From: Klebsiella electrica
GTDB lineage: Bacteria > Pseudomonadota > Gammaproteobacteria > Enterobacterales > Enterobacteriaceae
NCBI RefSeq assembly: GCF_006711645.1
Contig: NZ_CP041247.1
Span: 3,844,001-3,908,000, forward strand
Length of the DNA stretch: 64,000 nucleotides
Reading direction: 5' to 3'
A program made the position numbers and the translations under genes. A model generated the notes under the pieces. That model was given only the letters and a program-made list of their open reading frames with translations, was not told the origin of the DNA and did not search any database. Positions 54,707 through 63,252 of this stretch are shown here, piece after piece; within the stretch, counting starts at the first letter, position 1; each line of letters begins with the position of its first letter.

Positions 54707-55897
54707 CTATCCTCCCGTTGGCTCACTCTTCCCGGCGGACGAGGCCGCCAGAATTAATCCTGCTGAGATCAGCGCGCAGCCGCCTGCCGCCGCAAGCAGC
54801 GCATCGGCGCTGGAAAAACGTTGTAGCAGCGCCCCGGCCAGCGCCGGACCGGCCGCCATCCCGCCGCCAATCACCAGATTGATACTGTTCATCAGGCGAC
54901 CGTTGTTATCCAGCCCGGCAACCCGCGCGAGAATAAACGGCAGCACAAAGGTCCATGTGAATTTGAACAGCAACGCGGCCAGCGCGAAGCGCACCAGCAG
55001 CGGATGGCTGAGGAGCAGCACAATACTGAGGATCAGCAGGCCGTAGCCCAGCCAGACCGGTATCCGGTCCGGGCACCGCGTACCGCGCAGCGCGGCTGCG
55101 CCCGCGCCGATAATGCCGAACACCGTCGCGGCCGCCAGCACCATGCCGATTTGCGCCGCGCTCAATTCCGCCGCGCTGCCGATGGTGCCGATAAACGTCC
55201 ACACCGCGCTGAGGCTGATGTAAAAAGTGAGCACCGCCAGAACCGCGAACAGTTTACGTAACGGCGCGACCGTGGGCGGCTGGCGGGAAGCGGCGGACAT
55301 CGGCTGAAAGCGCGAAGGAAAGGCCGGGACCAGCGGCAGACAGCAGAGCATGATCGCGGCGAGGATCAGGTACACCACCTTCAGGCCGAAGCTGGCAAAC
55401 AGCGCCGGTAACACCAGCAATCCCACCATGCCCAGCAGCAGCTGTCCCAGCACCCAGAAGGCATACACCCGGGAAGGATTGGCCGTTCCGGCCGCACAGC
55501 TGATACACAGGATCATCAGAGTGCCCCCCGCCAGCGAGGCGATGAAGCGGACGATCAGCAGCGTTTCGTACTGACTGACCGCCGATGAGACAAGATTCGC
55601 CACCAGAAAGACCGCGCAGGCACACAGGGCCACGCGGCGCCAGTCCAGACGACTCATCCACCACCATGCCGGCAGCGTCGCAAGGCTCATGGCGCCAAGT
55701 TCGGCGGAGAAAAGATAGCCGATCTCTGCGGGCGTCAGCTGCCATTCGCTGGCCAGTTGCGCGGCGACCGCTGGCGCGGTCATCAGAATCCCCGGCGCAA
55801 CGGCCGCGAAAATGACGATAGCCGCCAGCAGGCGGGCGGTGAAAACCAGCCCGGACGGCTGGGATAAAAGCTTTTCGGCAACAGGCGTACTCGACAT
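54707..55897 (-). CDS. MFS transporter
   Basis: Twelve-span major facilitator of 396 aa. ATG 55897 (MSSTPVAEKLLSQPSGLVFT) with GGAG 11 bases upstream. Motif A is degenerate (SAELGAMSLATLPAWWWMSR); TM4-6 show IASLAGGTLMILCISCAAGT. It is directly upstream of the deacetylase-fold gene in the same direction; the pair may import and deacetylate an N-acetyl amine. Direction and substrate are not settled. Confidence 0.8.
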   Translation of the reverse strand: MSSTPVAEKLLSQPSGLVFTARLLAAIVIFAAVAPGILMTAPAVAAQLASEWQLTPAEIGYLFSAELGAMSLATLPAWWWMSRLDWRRVALCACAVFLVANLVSSAVSQYETLLIVRFIASLAGGTLMILCISCAAGTANPSRVYAFWVLGQLLLGMVGLLVLPALFASFGLKVVYLILAAIMLCCLPLVPAFPSRFQPMSAASRQPPTVAPLRKLFAVLAVLTFYISLSAVWTFIGTIGSAAELSAAQIGMVLAAATVFGIIGAGAAALRGTRCPDRIPVWLGYGLLILSIVLLLSHPLLVRFALAALLFKFTWTFVLPFILARVAGLDNNGRLMNSINLVIGGGMAAGPALAGALLQRFSSADALLAAAGGCALISAGLILAASSAGKSEPTGG

Positions 55898-56013
55898 CGT
55901 GGTGCGTGCTCCAGTCAAAAAGTCTCCCCCCGGACAGCAGTCCAGGAAGTGATACCGTCAGGCATCAGGAAAACGCCGCGGTCAGCGGCGCGCGCGGGAT
56001 GCGATGAGTCAGA

Positions 56014-56697
56014 TTACAGATGCAGCGTGCGCTGAGCGGATGGCATCCAGGTTCGGGAAACAAGCTCGGTACGATTGACCACTTCGGTCTTGGCAAAAAT
56101 ATTGCGTAAGTGGGTTTTCACCGTGGAGAGAGAAATATCCAGCTGACGGGCAATCAGCTTATTACTGGCCCCTTCGCGGACCATGCCAACAATTTCACGC
56201 TCTTTCGCCGTCAGCATCGCCGGCAGGTCATCCTCTTGCTGGAGGCAATCGTGGATGGCCAGCTCCACCAGCGGCAGCACCGCCTGGGCGCGCAGACGCT
56301 CCTCGCTGGAAAACGCGACGTCGCGCATTAAGGAGATACCGGCAATAATCCGCCGGTCGCGGCGAATAAAGACTTCGGTCATGTCGCGAACATTATTCGG
56401 CAACATAAACTCATGATAGTAATGACGGTTGCGGTCACAGACGCCTGGGGTCATCGCCGCCATGGTAATCGCCTGATGACTAAAGCGGGACGGCAGCAGC
56501 GGATCTAACGGCTGAAAACACTCCAGATATTGCTGGTGCGTATTCGCGGAAATGTTATGCAAAATATAATGTTCTGGTTTTAAACCATCATTGACCCGAT
56601 AAAACACCGCCGACGACAGTGGAATTAACTGTGAAATAGTCAGTAAACAACGGGCAATTATCGCATCATTACGACTGGCTTTTAATAAAGCAGACAT
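56014..56697 (-). CDS. moaR: LuxR-type monoamine regulon regulator MoaR
   Basis: Transcription regulator of 227 aa, the length expected for the Klebsiella aerogenes MoaR. The C-terminal third carries a LuxR/GerE HTH: LTAKEREIVGMVREGASNKL, IARQLDISLSTVKTHLRNIF. The N-terminal part (LLKASRNDAIIARCLLTISQ, VCDRNRHYYHEFMLPNNVRD) is a likely sensor domain. MoaR is described as positive regulator of tyramine oxidase and arylsulfatase genes in response to monoamines. It is divergent from moaE. Identity is inferred from architecture plus the adjacent moaEF pair. Confidence 0.82.
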   Translation of the reverse strand: MSALLKASRNDAIIARCLLTISQLIPLSSAVFYRVNDGLKPEHYILHNISANTHQQYLECFQPLDPLLPSRFSHQAITMAAMTPGVCDRNRHYYHEFMLPNNVRDMTEVFIRRDRRIIAGISLMRDVAFSSEERLRAQAVLPLVELAIHDCLQQEDDLPAMLTAKEREIVGMVREGASNKLIARQLDISLSTVKTHLRNIFAKTEVVNRTELVSRTWMPSAQRTLHL

Positions 56698-57227
56698 GAT
56701 CCCTCCCGTCGAGGTGAAAGTGCGTTAAACGCGGATGAGCAACGATACAAGAAGCATACATTTCACATTTAAGCAACACAATCATTAACATATTAACAAT
56801 GTGATATCGGTTACAAAATTTTATTTAACTAACTGTTATTTAAAATATTATTATTCAGCATGTCGCTGTGTTATCGAAATAACGTTAAAACATAAACAAA
56901 AGTTATTAACTTTATGTTCTGACGCCGCCCGGTTCACATTCTCACGCTTTTCAGCCGCGATCTCGTCCTTTAGAACGATAGTCTTTTTAAACGACTCCTC
57001 TATACCTGATAAATATGACGCAAATCATTTTCATCAGGCGCTTAACTCTCCAGGCAAGCGCAGGATTTTCTGCTGCCCGGAAAGAGACGCGGGCAAGAAT
57101 AAACCGGGGCTGAGTGCGCGAGCACGGCCCGGCGCCGATATCGGACGGGTTTGATGATGAATACTGAGCAGGCGGGCTGTTCAGGCTTATCTAAAGGACA
57201 AAGCAGACGCTTTTGGAGAGAGAGACG
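56698..57227. promoter_or_regulatory. moaR-moaE divergent control region with a MoaR-box candidate
   Basis: 530 bases without a gene, the left half (56750-56920) strongly AT-rich. CGTCCTTTAGAACGATAGTC at 56964-56983 is the fourth copy of the recurring element; compared with the 49522-49503 copy it differs at two of the 20 positions. The right part (57050-57220) is GC-rich and holds no obvious frame. Control of moaEF and autoregulation of moaR are expected here. Confidence 0.6.
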
Positions 57228-58004
57228 ATGAGTCGAGTGGTAGTGATTACCGGCGGCGGTACCGGGATTGGCGCCGCCTGTGCACGACTGATGGCGGCGG
57301 CGGGCGAGACAGTGTTCATTACCGGCCGCCGTCTCGCCCCGTTGCAAGCGCTGGCGGAAGAGACCGGCGCCGTGGCACTGGCGGGCGATGCCGCCAGCGG
57401 CGATGAGTGGCAGACGCATCTGCTGCCGACGATTGTTGAACGCGCGGGCCATATCGACGTTTTAATCTGTAGCGCGGGCGGCATGGGCAACGGCGCCGCC
57501 GTCGAGACCAGCGATCGGCAGTGGCGTGCGGCGCTGGAGAGCAATCTCGACAGCGCGTTTGCCAGCGTCCGCGCCTGCCTGCCGTCGCTGATTGCCCGGC
57601 GCGGCAACGTGCTGTTTGTCGCCTCAATAGCCTCCCTCGCCGCCGGGCCGCAGGCCTGTGGTTACGTGACCGCGAAACACGCCGCGATCGGTCTGATGCG
57701 TTCAGTCGCGCGGGATTATGGCCCGCAAGGGGTGCGTGCCAACGCCATTTGTCCCGGCTGGGTAACCACGCCGATGGCCGATGAGGAGATGCAGCCGCTG
57801 ATGGCCGCGCAGGGTATCAACCTTGAGCAGGCCTATCAGCAGGTGTGTCGCGACGTCCCGCTGCGCCGTCCGGCCAGCGCGCAGGAGATTGCCCTCGCCT
57901 GCCAGTTCCTCTGCTCCCCGCAGGCGTCGATTATCAGCGGCGCGACGCTGGTTGCCGACGGCGGCGCCAGCGCGGTGGATGTCCCGACGCTGGCATTTGC
58001 TTAA
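57228..58004 (+). CDS. moaE: Short-chain dehydrogenase MoaE
   Basis: SDR-family oxidoreductase of 258 aa from ATG 57228 (MSRVVVITGGGTGIGAACAR, GGAGAGAGAG upstream). Motifs: TGGGTGIG, LICSAGGMGNG, Ser in VASIASLAAG and catalytic YVTAKHA. The moaE of Klebsiella aerogenes is an uncharacterised SDR oxidoreductase induced by monoamines; this gene lies beside moaF as expected. Substrate unknown, possibly an alcohol or ketone from aromatic amine breakdown. Twenty-five bases before moaF, so one operon. Confidence 0.82.
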   Translation: MSRVVVITGGGTGIGAACARLMAAAGETVFITGRRLAPLQALAEETGAVALAGDAASGDEWQTHLLPTIVERAGHIDVLICSAGGMGNGAAVETSDRQWRAALESNLDSAFASVRACLPSLIARRGNVLFVASIASLAAGPQACGYVTAKHAAIGLMRSVARDYGPQGVRANAICPGWVTTPMADEEMQPLMAAQGINLEQAYQQVCRDVPLRRPASAQEIALACQFLCSPQASIISGATLVADGGASAVDVPTLAFA

Positions 58005-58029
58005 CGTTTTTACACCACAAGGATCTCAC

Positions 58030-58821
58030 ATGACTTCAGAAGCCGTATTTATTCAGGTCGGGGCGCTTGCAGACGGCTTTGCCCCTCACGGCAACGTCCT
58101 GCCGGCCGCCTCGATATCTGATGGAACATCCCTGACCTTTTATTTGGCCGACGGCGCCTGTCATCGGCTGACGATAGTTGATGCCCACGCCCTGCTCTGG
58201 GACGGGCAGCTCGTTGCCGGACGCGTGACCGCCATTCGCCCCGATGTACTGTTGATCGATTTTCTCGATCCCGGTAAGGAAAACGCCAGCATCAGCGCGG
58301 TATGCAACCTGACGGACAATAACGCCACCCTGGTCTGTGGCCAGCTGCCGACGGAGCAGGCCGCGCGCCTCGATGCGTTCAGCCGCGTCGAGCAGGGTCT
58401 GCCGCTGACGGCAGTCGACGTCCACTTTCATTTTGCCCGTCTGAACCGCGAGCCGGGGCCGCTGCCGACCTTCACCCGCGCGCTGGTGGGGATGCGTAAC
58501 CAGTACACCTACAGCCCGACCGAACGTTATGAGCATATTTATCTCAACGATAACTTCTATGCCTGGCAGTGTCTGGACGGCGTGGAGAAAGGTCTGGCGG
58601 ATGTCGATCGCTGTCACTACGTGCAGGTGGCGGACGATCTGACGCTGTTTGTCTGGCGCGAGAAAATCATTCCGACGCTGGGGGTTATCCTTATCGATCT
58701 GCAACTGATGCGCACCGACGGCAAGATTCTCGGCTATCAGGGAAGCGATTTTGCCGCGCTGAGCAATTTCCCGGTCGGGGCCAGCGCGCAGATTCTGAAT
58801 GTGACGAACCATGCGTCCTGA
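58030..58821 (+). CDS. moaF: MoaF, monoamine-induced protein
   Basis: Cytoplasmic protein of 263 aa (about 30 kDa) starting at ATG 58030 (MTSEAVFIQVGALADGFAPH). It has two repeated lipocalin-like halves: SLTFYLADGACHRLTIVDAH near the N-terminus and PTERYEHIYLNDNFYAWQC in the C-terminal half. MoaF of Klebsiella aerogenes is a 30-kDa tyramine-induced protein with no established activity. Not related to molybdenum-cofactor biosynthesis despite the symbol. Ends before a perfect hairpin. Confidence 0.85.
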   Translation: MTSEAVFIQVGALADGFAPHGNVLPAASISDGTSLTFYLADGACHRLTIVDAHALLWDGQLVAGRVTAIRPDVLLIDFLDPGKENASISAVCNLTDNNATLVCGQLPTEQAARLDAFSRVEQGLPLTAVDVHFHFARLNREPGPLPTFTRALVGMRNQYTYSPTERYEHIYLNDNFYAWQCLDGVEKGLADVDRCHYVQVADDLTLFVWREKIIPTLGVILIDLQLMRTDGKILGYQGSDFAALSNFPVGASAQILNVTNHAS

Positions 58822-58828
58822 GCGTAGC

Positions 58829-58850
58829 GCCGGAGCCAGGCGGCTCCGGC
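58829..58850. terminator. Bidirectional terminator after moaF
   Basis: GCCGGAGCC (58829-58837) pairs with GGCTCCGGC (58842-58850), a perfect nine-base stem with a four-base loop, between the convergent moaF and aldo/keto reductase genes. Confidence 0.7.
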
Positions 58851-58859
58851 ACGTCGCCG

Positions 58860-59813
58860 TCAGGCGCTGGCAATCTCCAGCCGCGCCAGCTGGGCGGCAT
58901 TCAGCGTCAGCTGAGCGGCGCGGGCAAAGCTTTCGACCTGGGCCACGCTGGTGGCGCTGGCAATCGGCGCGGTCACCCCTTCCCGACTCATCAGCCAGGC
59001 CAGCGCCACTTCACCCGGTTTTGCATGGTGTTGAGCGGCGACCTCTTCCAGGGTATCGATAATCCGCATTCCGCGCGGGTTGAGATACTTCCCAATGCCG
59101 CTGCCGCGCTGGCTTTGCGCCAGATCGGCCTGCTGGCGGTATTTACCGGTCAAGAAGCCGGAGGCGAGGCTGTAGTAGGTGACGACGCCAATTTCCCGGC
59201 TGATGCACAGGTCGCACAGCGCCCCCTCAAAAGCGGCGCGGTGATAGAGATTGTATTCCGGTTGCAGCACCTGCCAGGCCGGCAGCCCCTCTTTACGCGC
59301 CACCTCCAGCGCTGCGGAAAGCTGCTGGGCATCCAGATTAGAAGCCCCGGTCGCGCGAATTTTTCCCGCCTGCTGTAGCGCGTGAAAAGCGCTCAGCGTC
59401 TCGGCAACGGGGGTTTCCGGGTCCGGCCAGTGGGCAAAGTAGAGATCGATATAATCGGTGTTCAGACGGCGCAGTGAGTTTTCCACGGCCTGCTGGATCC
59501 AGGCTTTCTGCAGCCCTTTTTGCCCGGGCAGCCCTAAATCCGAGCCCACTTTGGTGAAGATTTTGACCTTATCACGCATCCCCGGACGCGCCTGCAGCCA
59601 GCGGCCAATCAGGGTTTCCGACTCGCCGCCCTGATTGCCGTCCGCCCAGCGGGAATAGACATCGGCGGTATCAATGGCGTCAAAGCCGTGGTCGACAAAA
59701 GCATCAAGAATGGCAAAACTGGTTTTTTCATCGCAGGTCCAGCCAAACACGTTGCCGCCGAAGACCAGCGGCGCGATGGAAAATCCGGTTTTGCCCAATG
59801 GACGTGTATTCAT
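58860..59813 (-). CDS. Aldo/keto reductase
   Basis: NADPH-dependent oxidoreductase of 317 aa with a TIM-barrel AKR fold. ATG 59813 has AAGGAG eight bases upstream. Catalytic residues: Asp/Tyr in DAIDTADVYSRWADGNQGGE, Lys in IFTKVGSDL, His in DLYFAHWPDPETPV; cofactor segment GASNLDAQQLSAAL. The group is COG0667-like with broad aldehyde/sugar substrates. Single gene; relation to the moa genes is only positional. Confidence 0.87.
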   Translation of the reverse strand: MNTRPLGKTGFSIAPLVFGGNVFGWTCDEKTSFAILDAFVDHGFDAIDTADVYSRWADGNQGGESETLIGRWLQARPGMRDKVKIFTKVGSDLGLPGQKGLQKAWIQQAVENSLRRLNTDYIDLYFAHWPDPETPVAETLSAFHALQQAGKIRATGASNLDAQQLSAALEVARKEGLPAWQVLQPEYNLYHRAAFEGALCDLCISREIGVVTYYSLASGFLTGKYRQQADLAQSQRGSGIGKYLNPRGMRIIDTLEEVAAQHHAKPGEVALAWLMSREGVTAPIASATSVAQVESFARAAQLTLNAAQLARLEIASA

Positions 59814-59945
59814 GCCGTTCACTCCTTATCGCTTATATTCTGCATCCTTCGCCAGGCCGCAACGGGCGGGAAAGAACCATGAGTGGAGAGTCAGAAAAGG
59901 AATCTTGCGGCGGGCCTGTCCGTGCCCGCCGGATGCATTACAACA

Positions 59946-60722
59946 TTATGTCCCGGAATAGACGTCAAAGCTAAAATATTTACCCGACAGTTTTTTATAG
60001 GTTCCGTCGGCGAGAATCTGCGCGATCGCGCGGTTAATTTCCTGACGCAACGCATCGTCCTCTTTTCGCAGGCCAATCGCCGCCCCGGCACCGAACAGCT
60101 TATTATCCTGTAAATTTCCGCCAACAAAGGCGAAATCTTTACCCTGCGGCTGTTGCAGGAAGCTGTAGTCCGCCATCATTCCGGAGAGCACCGCGCCATC
60201 AATACGCCCGGATTCCAGATCCCGCACCACGCTGTCAGCGCCCTGATAGGCCACGATATTAATGCCCGACGGACGCCAGTGCTGGTTGACGTAAGTCTCC
60301 TGCGCCGAGCCCTGCTCCACGCCGATCGTTTTGCCTTTGAGCTGCTCTGGCGTATTGCCGGTCAGCGTATTTTTACGTGCCACGAGGAACACCGGGCCGT
60401 TGTACAGCTTGTCGCTAAAGCCAATCTGCTCTTTGCGTTTCTCGGTCATATACATGCCGGAGAGAATCGCGTCGAATTTACGCGCCTTCAGCGCCGGAAT
60501 AATGCCGTCGAAGTTGCTTTCCACCCACACGCATTTCGCCTGCAACCGCTGGCAGATGGCGTTGCCTAAATCAATATCAAAACCCGCCAGCTTGCCCTGC
60601 GGGTCTTTCCATTCGAACGGTGCAAAAGTGGGATCGACGCCAAAACGAATTTCTTTTTGTTCTGCGGCCAGCGCCGATGTGGACGCCATCAGCGCGACCC
60701 ACAGCAGTAGTGATTTTTTCAT
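59946..60722 (-). CDS. Amino acid ABC substrate-binding protein
   Basis: Periplasmic SBP family 3 protein of 258 aa with a signal peptide (MKKSLLLWVALMASTSALA|AEQ). Mature start EIRFGVDPTFAPFEWKDPQG and AGFDIDLGNAICQRLQAKCV are typical of arginine/lysine/histidine binding proteins (ArtJ/HisJ group). Two cysteines could form the small disulfide known in that group. No permease or ATPase gene accompanies it; it is 19 bases downstream of a HipO-like hydrolase, so it may feed a transporter encoded elsewhere. Confidence 0.87.
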   Translation of the reverse strand: MKKSLLLWVALMASTSALAAEQKEIRFGVDPTFAPFEWKDPQGKLAGFDIDLGNAICQRLQAKCVWVESNFDGIIPALKARKFDAILSGMYMTEKRKEQIGFSDKLYNGPVFLVARKNTLTGNTPEQLKGKTIGVEQGSAQETYVNQHWRPSGINIVAYQGADSVVRDLESGRIDGAVLSGMMADYSFLQQPQGKDFAFVGGNLQDNKLFGAGAAIGLRKEDDALRQEINRAIAQILADGTYKKLSGKYFSFDVYSGT

Positions 60723-60741
60723 TATTTACGAGCTCCAGAGA

Positions 60742-61920
60742 TCAACGGCAGTGTGTTTCAACTAAGCGGGCGAAAAACGACGCCCCGGTGGTAATAATGT
60801 CATCGTTAAAGTCATAGCCTGGGTTATGCACCATGCAGCCACCTTTATCGCCCTTCTCGCCGTTACCCAGCAGGAAATAGCAGCCCGGACACGCCTGCAG
60901 CATAAAGGCAAAATCCTCGCTGGCGTTCATCGGCGCAACGGATTCCAGTACCTGTTCGCTGCCAAAGACCTCCAGCGCTAATGCTTTGGCGAAAGCGGTC
61001 TCCTCCACGCTATTGGTCAGCACCGGGTAGGAGTCGTAGACCTCAATCTCGCTGGTGGCGCCGTAGCTTTTGGCGGTAAATTCGGTGATGTCGTGAATCC
61101 GTTTGATCAGCAGATCGCGCACTTCCGGCTTCATCGCCCGCACGGTCAGCTCCATGACCGCGCTTTCCGGGATCACATTGGAGGCGATGCCCGCCTGGAA
61201 GGTGCCGACGGTCACCACGGCGGTTTCCCCCGGCGGCACGTTACGGGCGACGATACTTTGCAGGGCCATCACCAGCGCCGAGCCGGCGAGAATGGGATCG
61301 ACCGCGCGGTCCGGGTGAGCGCCGTGGCCGCCGTAGCCGTGAATGGTTATCTTGACGGTATCCGCCGACGCCATAAAGTTGCCGGCGTAGAAGCCCAGCT
61401 TGCCGACCGGCAGCCCGGGCATATTGTGCAGCGCAAACACGCAATCACAGGGGAAGCGCTCAAACAACCCGTCTTTTATCATCAGGTCCGCGCCGCCGAT
61501 GGCCTCTTCCGCTGGCTGGAAAATGACGTGCACCGTGCCGTTAAACTGGCAGGCCGGCGAGGCAATATATTTAGCCGCCGCCAGCAGGATAGTGGTGTGG
61601 CCGTCGTGGCCGCAGGCGTGCATTTTTCCCGCCACGGTGCTGGCCCAGGGTAATTCCGTGGTTTCAACAATCGGCAGCGCGTCCATATCGGCGCGCAGCC
61701 CAATCGTACGTGATGAATGCCCTTTGCTTAGCGATCCCACCAGCCCGGTTTTCCCCAGTTCGCGGGTCACCGTATAGCCCCACTGCGCCAGTTTTTCCGC
61801 CACCAGCTCGCTGGTATTAAACTCTTCCAGACTTAATTCCGGGTGGGCATGTAAATAATGACGGATCGCAATCATTTCTTCTTCAGCTGCTTTAATTTCT
61901 GGAATCACAAAATGGCTCAT
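60742..61920 (-). CDS. M20D amidohydrolase (HipO/aminoacylase type)
   Basis: Metallopeptidase-like amidohydrolase of 392 aa. Metal ligands: MHACGHDGHTTILLAAAKYI (Cys, His), QPAEEAIGGADLMIKDGLFE (Glu), FALHNMPGLPVGKLGFYAGN (His) and a C-terminal His in GGCMVHNPGYDFND. It cleaves N-acyl amino acids or hippurate-like amides. Upstream of an amino-acid binding protein gene in the same transcript, suggesting salvage of an acylated amino acid. N-acetylated aromatic amino acids are possible but not shown. Confidence 0.88.
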   Translation of the reverse strand: MSHFVIPEIKAAEEEMIAIRHYLHAHPELSLEEFNTSELVAEKLAQWGYTVTRELGKTGLVGSLSKGHSSRTIGLRADMDALPIVETTELPWASTVAGKMHACGHDGHTTILLAAAKYIASPACQFNGTVHVIFQPAEEAIGGADLMIKDGLFERFPCDCVFALHNMPGLPVGKLGFYAGNFMASADTVKITIHGYGGHGAHPDRAVDPILAGSALVMALQSIVARNVPPGETAVVTVGTFQAGIASNVIPESAVMELTVRAMKPEVRDLLIKRIHDITEFTAKSYGATSEIEVYDSYPVLTNSVEETAFAKALALEVFGSEQVLESVAPMNASEDFAFMLQACPGCYFLLGNGEKGDKGGCMVHNPGYDFNDDIITTGASFFARLVETHCR

Positions 61921-62561
61921 GCCGTTCTCCGGGAAATAAGAAATCGATATTTTGCTTCATTCAGGCTTCAGCTAAACGAACGTTGGAAAATGGGGGGCCA
62001 GAACCCCAAAACGTGAAGGATGAAGAATAAACTCAGACTTAATAACTTATCTGGATAAGCATTTAATGCAAGTAAGATTTCTGATTTCCGGCGTGCGTCT
62101 CATCTCATTTACTAATGATTATTCAGCCAGTTACCGGCAATACAACAAAGAAGGAGGCGTGCAACAGCCTGTAAAAAATCATGCTAATAAATTTCATTTT
62201 AATAGTGATACAGACCATAAATATGGCGAAATTTAAATATAAACCTTTAATTATTGGGCTATCGGTGCGCTTTTATTCCACAATCGCCACGCCTGAATCA
62301 GCTTATTCAATATCTTCAGATTGCCTCGGCAGGCGCCATATTGCGGGCAGTGAGCACGCGGCGGAACCGCGATGACGTACCGCCAGCCAGCAGCGCTACC
62401 CGTATTCAAAAATACCCGTGAAACACTGAGTAAACTCGATTCGCTCTCGCCGAAAGCCCGTCGCGAGGCAGGTATTACCCCGGCGTTAATATCCATTGTC
62501 GTAAATGAGGGCGCAAAAAAAGGCCGCTTTCGCGACCTTATTTTTTACAACGCCACCGGGA
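61921..62561. other. Long AT-rich intergenic region
   Basis: 641 bases with no supported gene. The left part (62030-62260) is AT-rich and should contain the promoter of the HipO-like gene. The right part (62280-62510) is GC-richer with an open frame at 62372-62572 that runs into the terminator. A possible stem GGGGGGCCAGAACCCC lies at about 61991. No RNA gene was recognised. Confidence 0.5.
62520..62546. terminator. Terminator of the Trp/Lys-repeat gene
   Basis: AAGG-C-CGC-TTTC-GCG-A-CCTT forms a short hairpin with one mismatch, flanked by A7 on the left and ATTTTTT on the right. The flanks make it work in both directions; it lies 16 bases after the stop of the periplasmic repeat protein. 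Confidence 0.75.
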
Positions 62562-62984
62562 TTATTCGGTAACTTTATTTTTCAGCTCTTCCGCACCCTG
62601 CCTGGTTTTATCCCAGCCTTTTTCGCTAGCGGATTTGGTTTTATCCCAACCTTTTTCGGTGGCGGATTTGGTTTTATTCCAGCCTTTTTCCGTCCCTTCT
62701 TTGGTCTTATCCCAACCCTTCTCCGTGCCTTCTTTGGTCTTATGCCAGGCTTTTTGAGCGTCTTCGCTTACCTGGCTGCTCACGCTGTCGCTTTTACCTT
62801 GCGCCGCGTGCTCGGATTTCAGCTTCAGCTCCTTGCCCTCGTTCTGGGCCTGGTGCAGTTTTTCTTTCGCCGTATTCGCCCCTTCATGGGCCGCCGCGAC
62901 GGTATCATCAGTTGCGTGTGTTGTCGCAGCAAAAACAGGGGCTGCTACCAGAATCGCAGATAACGCAATCATTGCTTTTTTCAT
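62562..62984 (-). CDS. Periplasmic 11-residue-repeat protein
   Basis: Exported protein of 140 aa. Start 62984 opens a signal peptide (MKKAMIALSAILVAAPVFA|ATT); an upstream in-frame start at 63029 was not used. Residues 80-128 form tandem 11-mers: WHKTKEGTEKG, WDKTKEGTEKG, WNKTKSATEKG, WDKTKSASEKG, W(D)KTRQGAEEL, with Trp at 80, 91, 102, 113, 124. The pattern resembles LEA_4/apolipoprotein-like amphipathic repeats. Highly charged (Lys/Glu). Function not known; a stress or desiccation protectant role would be typical of such repeats. Stand-alone gene with its own terminator. Confidence 0.8.
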   Translation of the reverse strand: MKKAMIALSAILVAAPVFAATTHATDDTVAAAHEGANTAKEKLHQAQNEGKELKLKSEHAAQGKSDSVSSQVSEDAQKAWHKTKEGTEKGWDKTKEGTEKGWNKTKSATEKGWDKTKSASEKGWDKTRQGAEELKNKVTE

Positions 62985-63203
62985 CATTTCCTCTCTAACG
63001 TGCTTAATGTTATGAGTCATCAACAGCATGGCATAACATTCCGGTCATGGCATTAGGGATAGTTCTTAAAACCAGAACCGTCTTCTTTTCCCCGTTTTCA
63101 GGCTAACCATCATCCTGATCAGGATACGCCAGAATATTCCGCTAAGTTGTTACAACTTATGAAATTTGTTTTTCATATACCTGCCGTTTATTTTTATACG
63201 CGA

Positions 63204-63230
63204 ATACTTATCAAAATCATTATAGTTATA
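63204..63230 (+). promoter_or_regulatory. Possible Fur-type site before the iron-type binding protein
   Basis: The stretch TTATCAAAATCATTATAGTT (63209-63228 region) contains AATCATTAT-like hexamers resembling a partial Fur box, about 25-50 bases before the start at 63253. The match is weak. Confidence 0.35.
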
Positions 63231-63252
63231 AGTAAGCGACGGAAATCAAATT

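Noticed and set aside
58030..58821. Molybdenum-cofactor gene because of the name moaF
   Set aside because: Here moa refers to the monoamine regulon; the protein has no link to molybdopterin synthesis and the neighbours are moaR and an SDR.
62372..62572. 66-codon open frame on the plus strand
   Set aside because: It reads through the terminator hairpin at 62520-62546 and has no recognisable domain or ribosome site.
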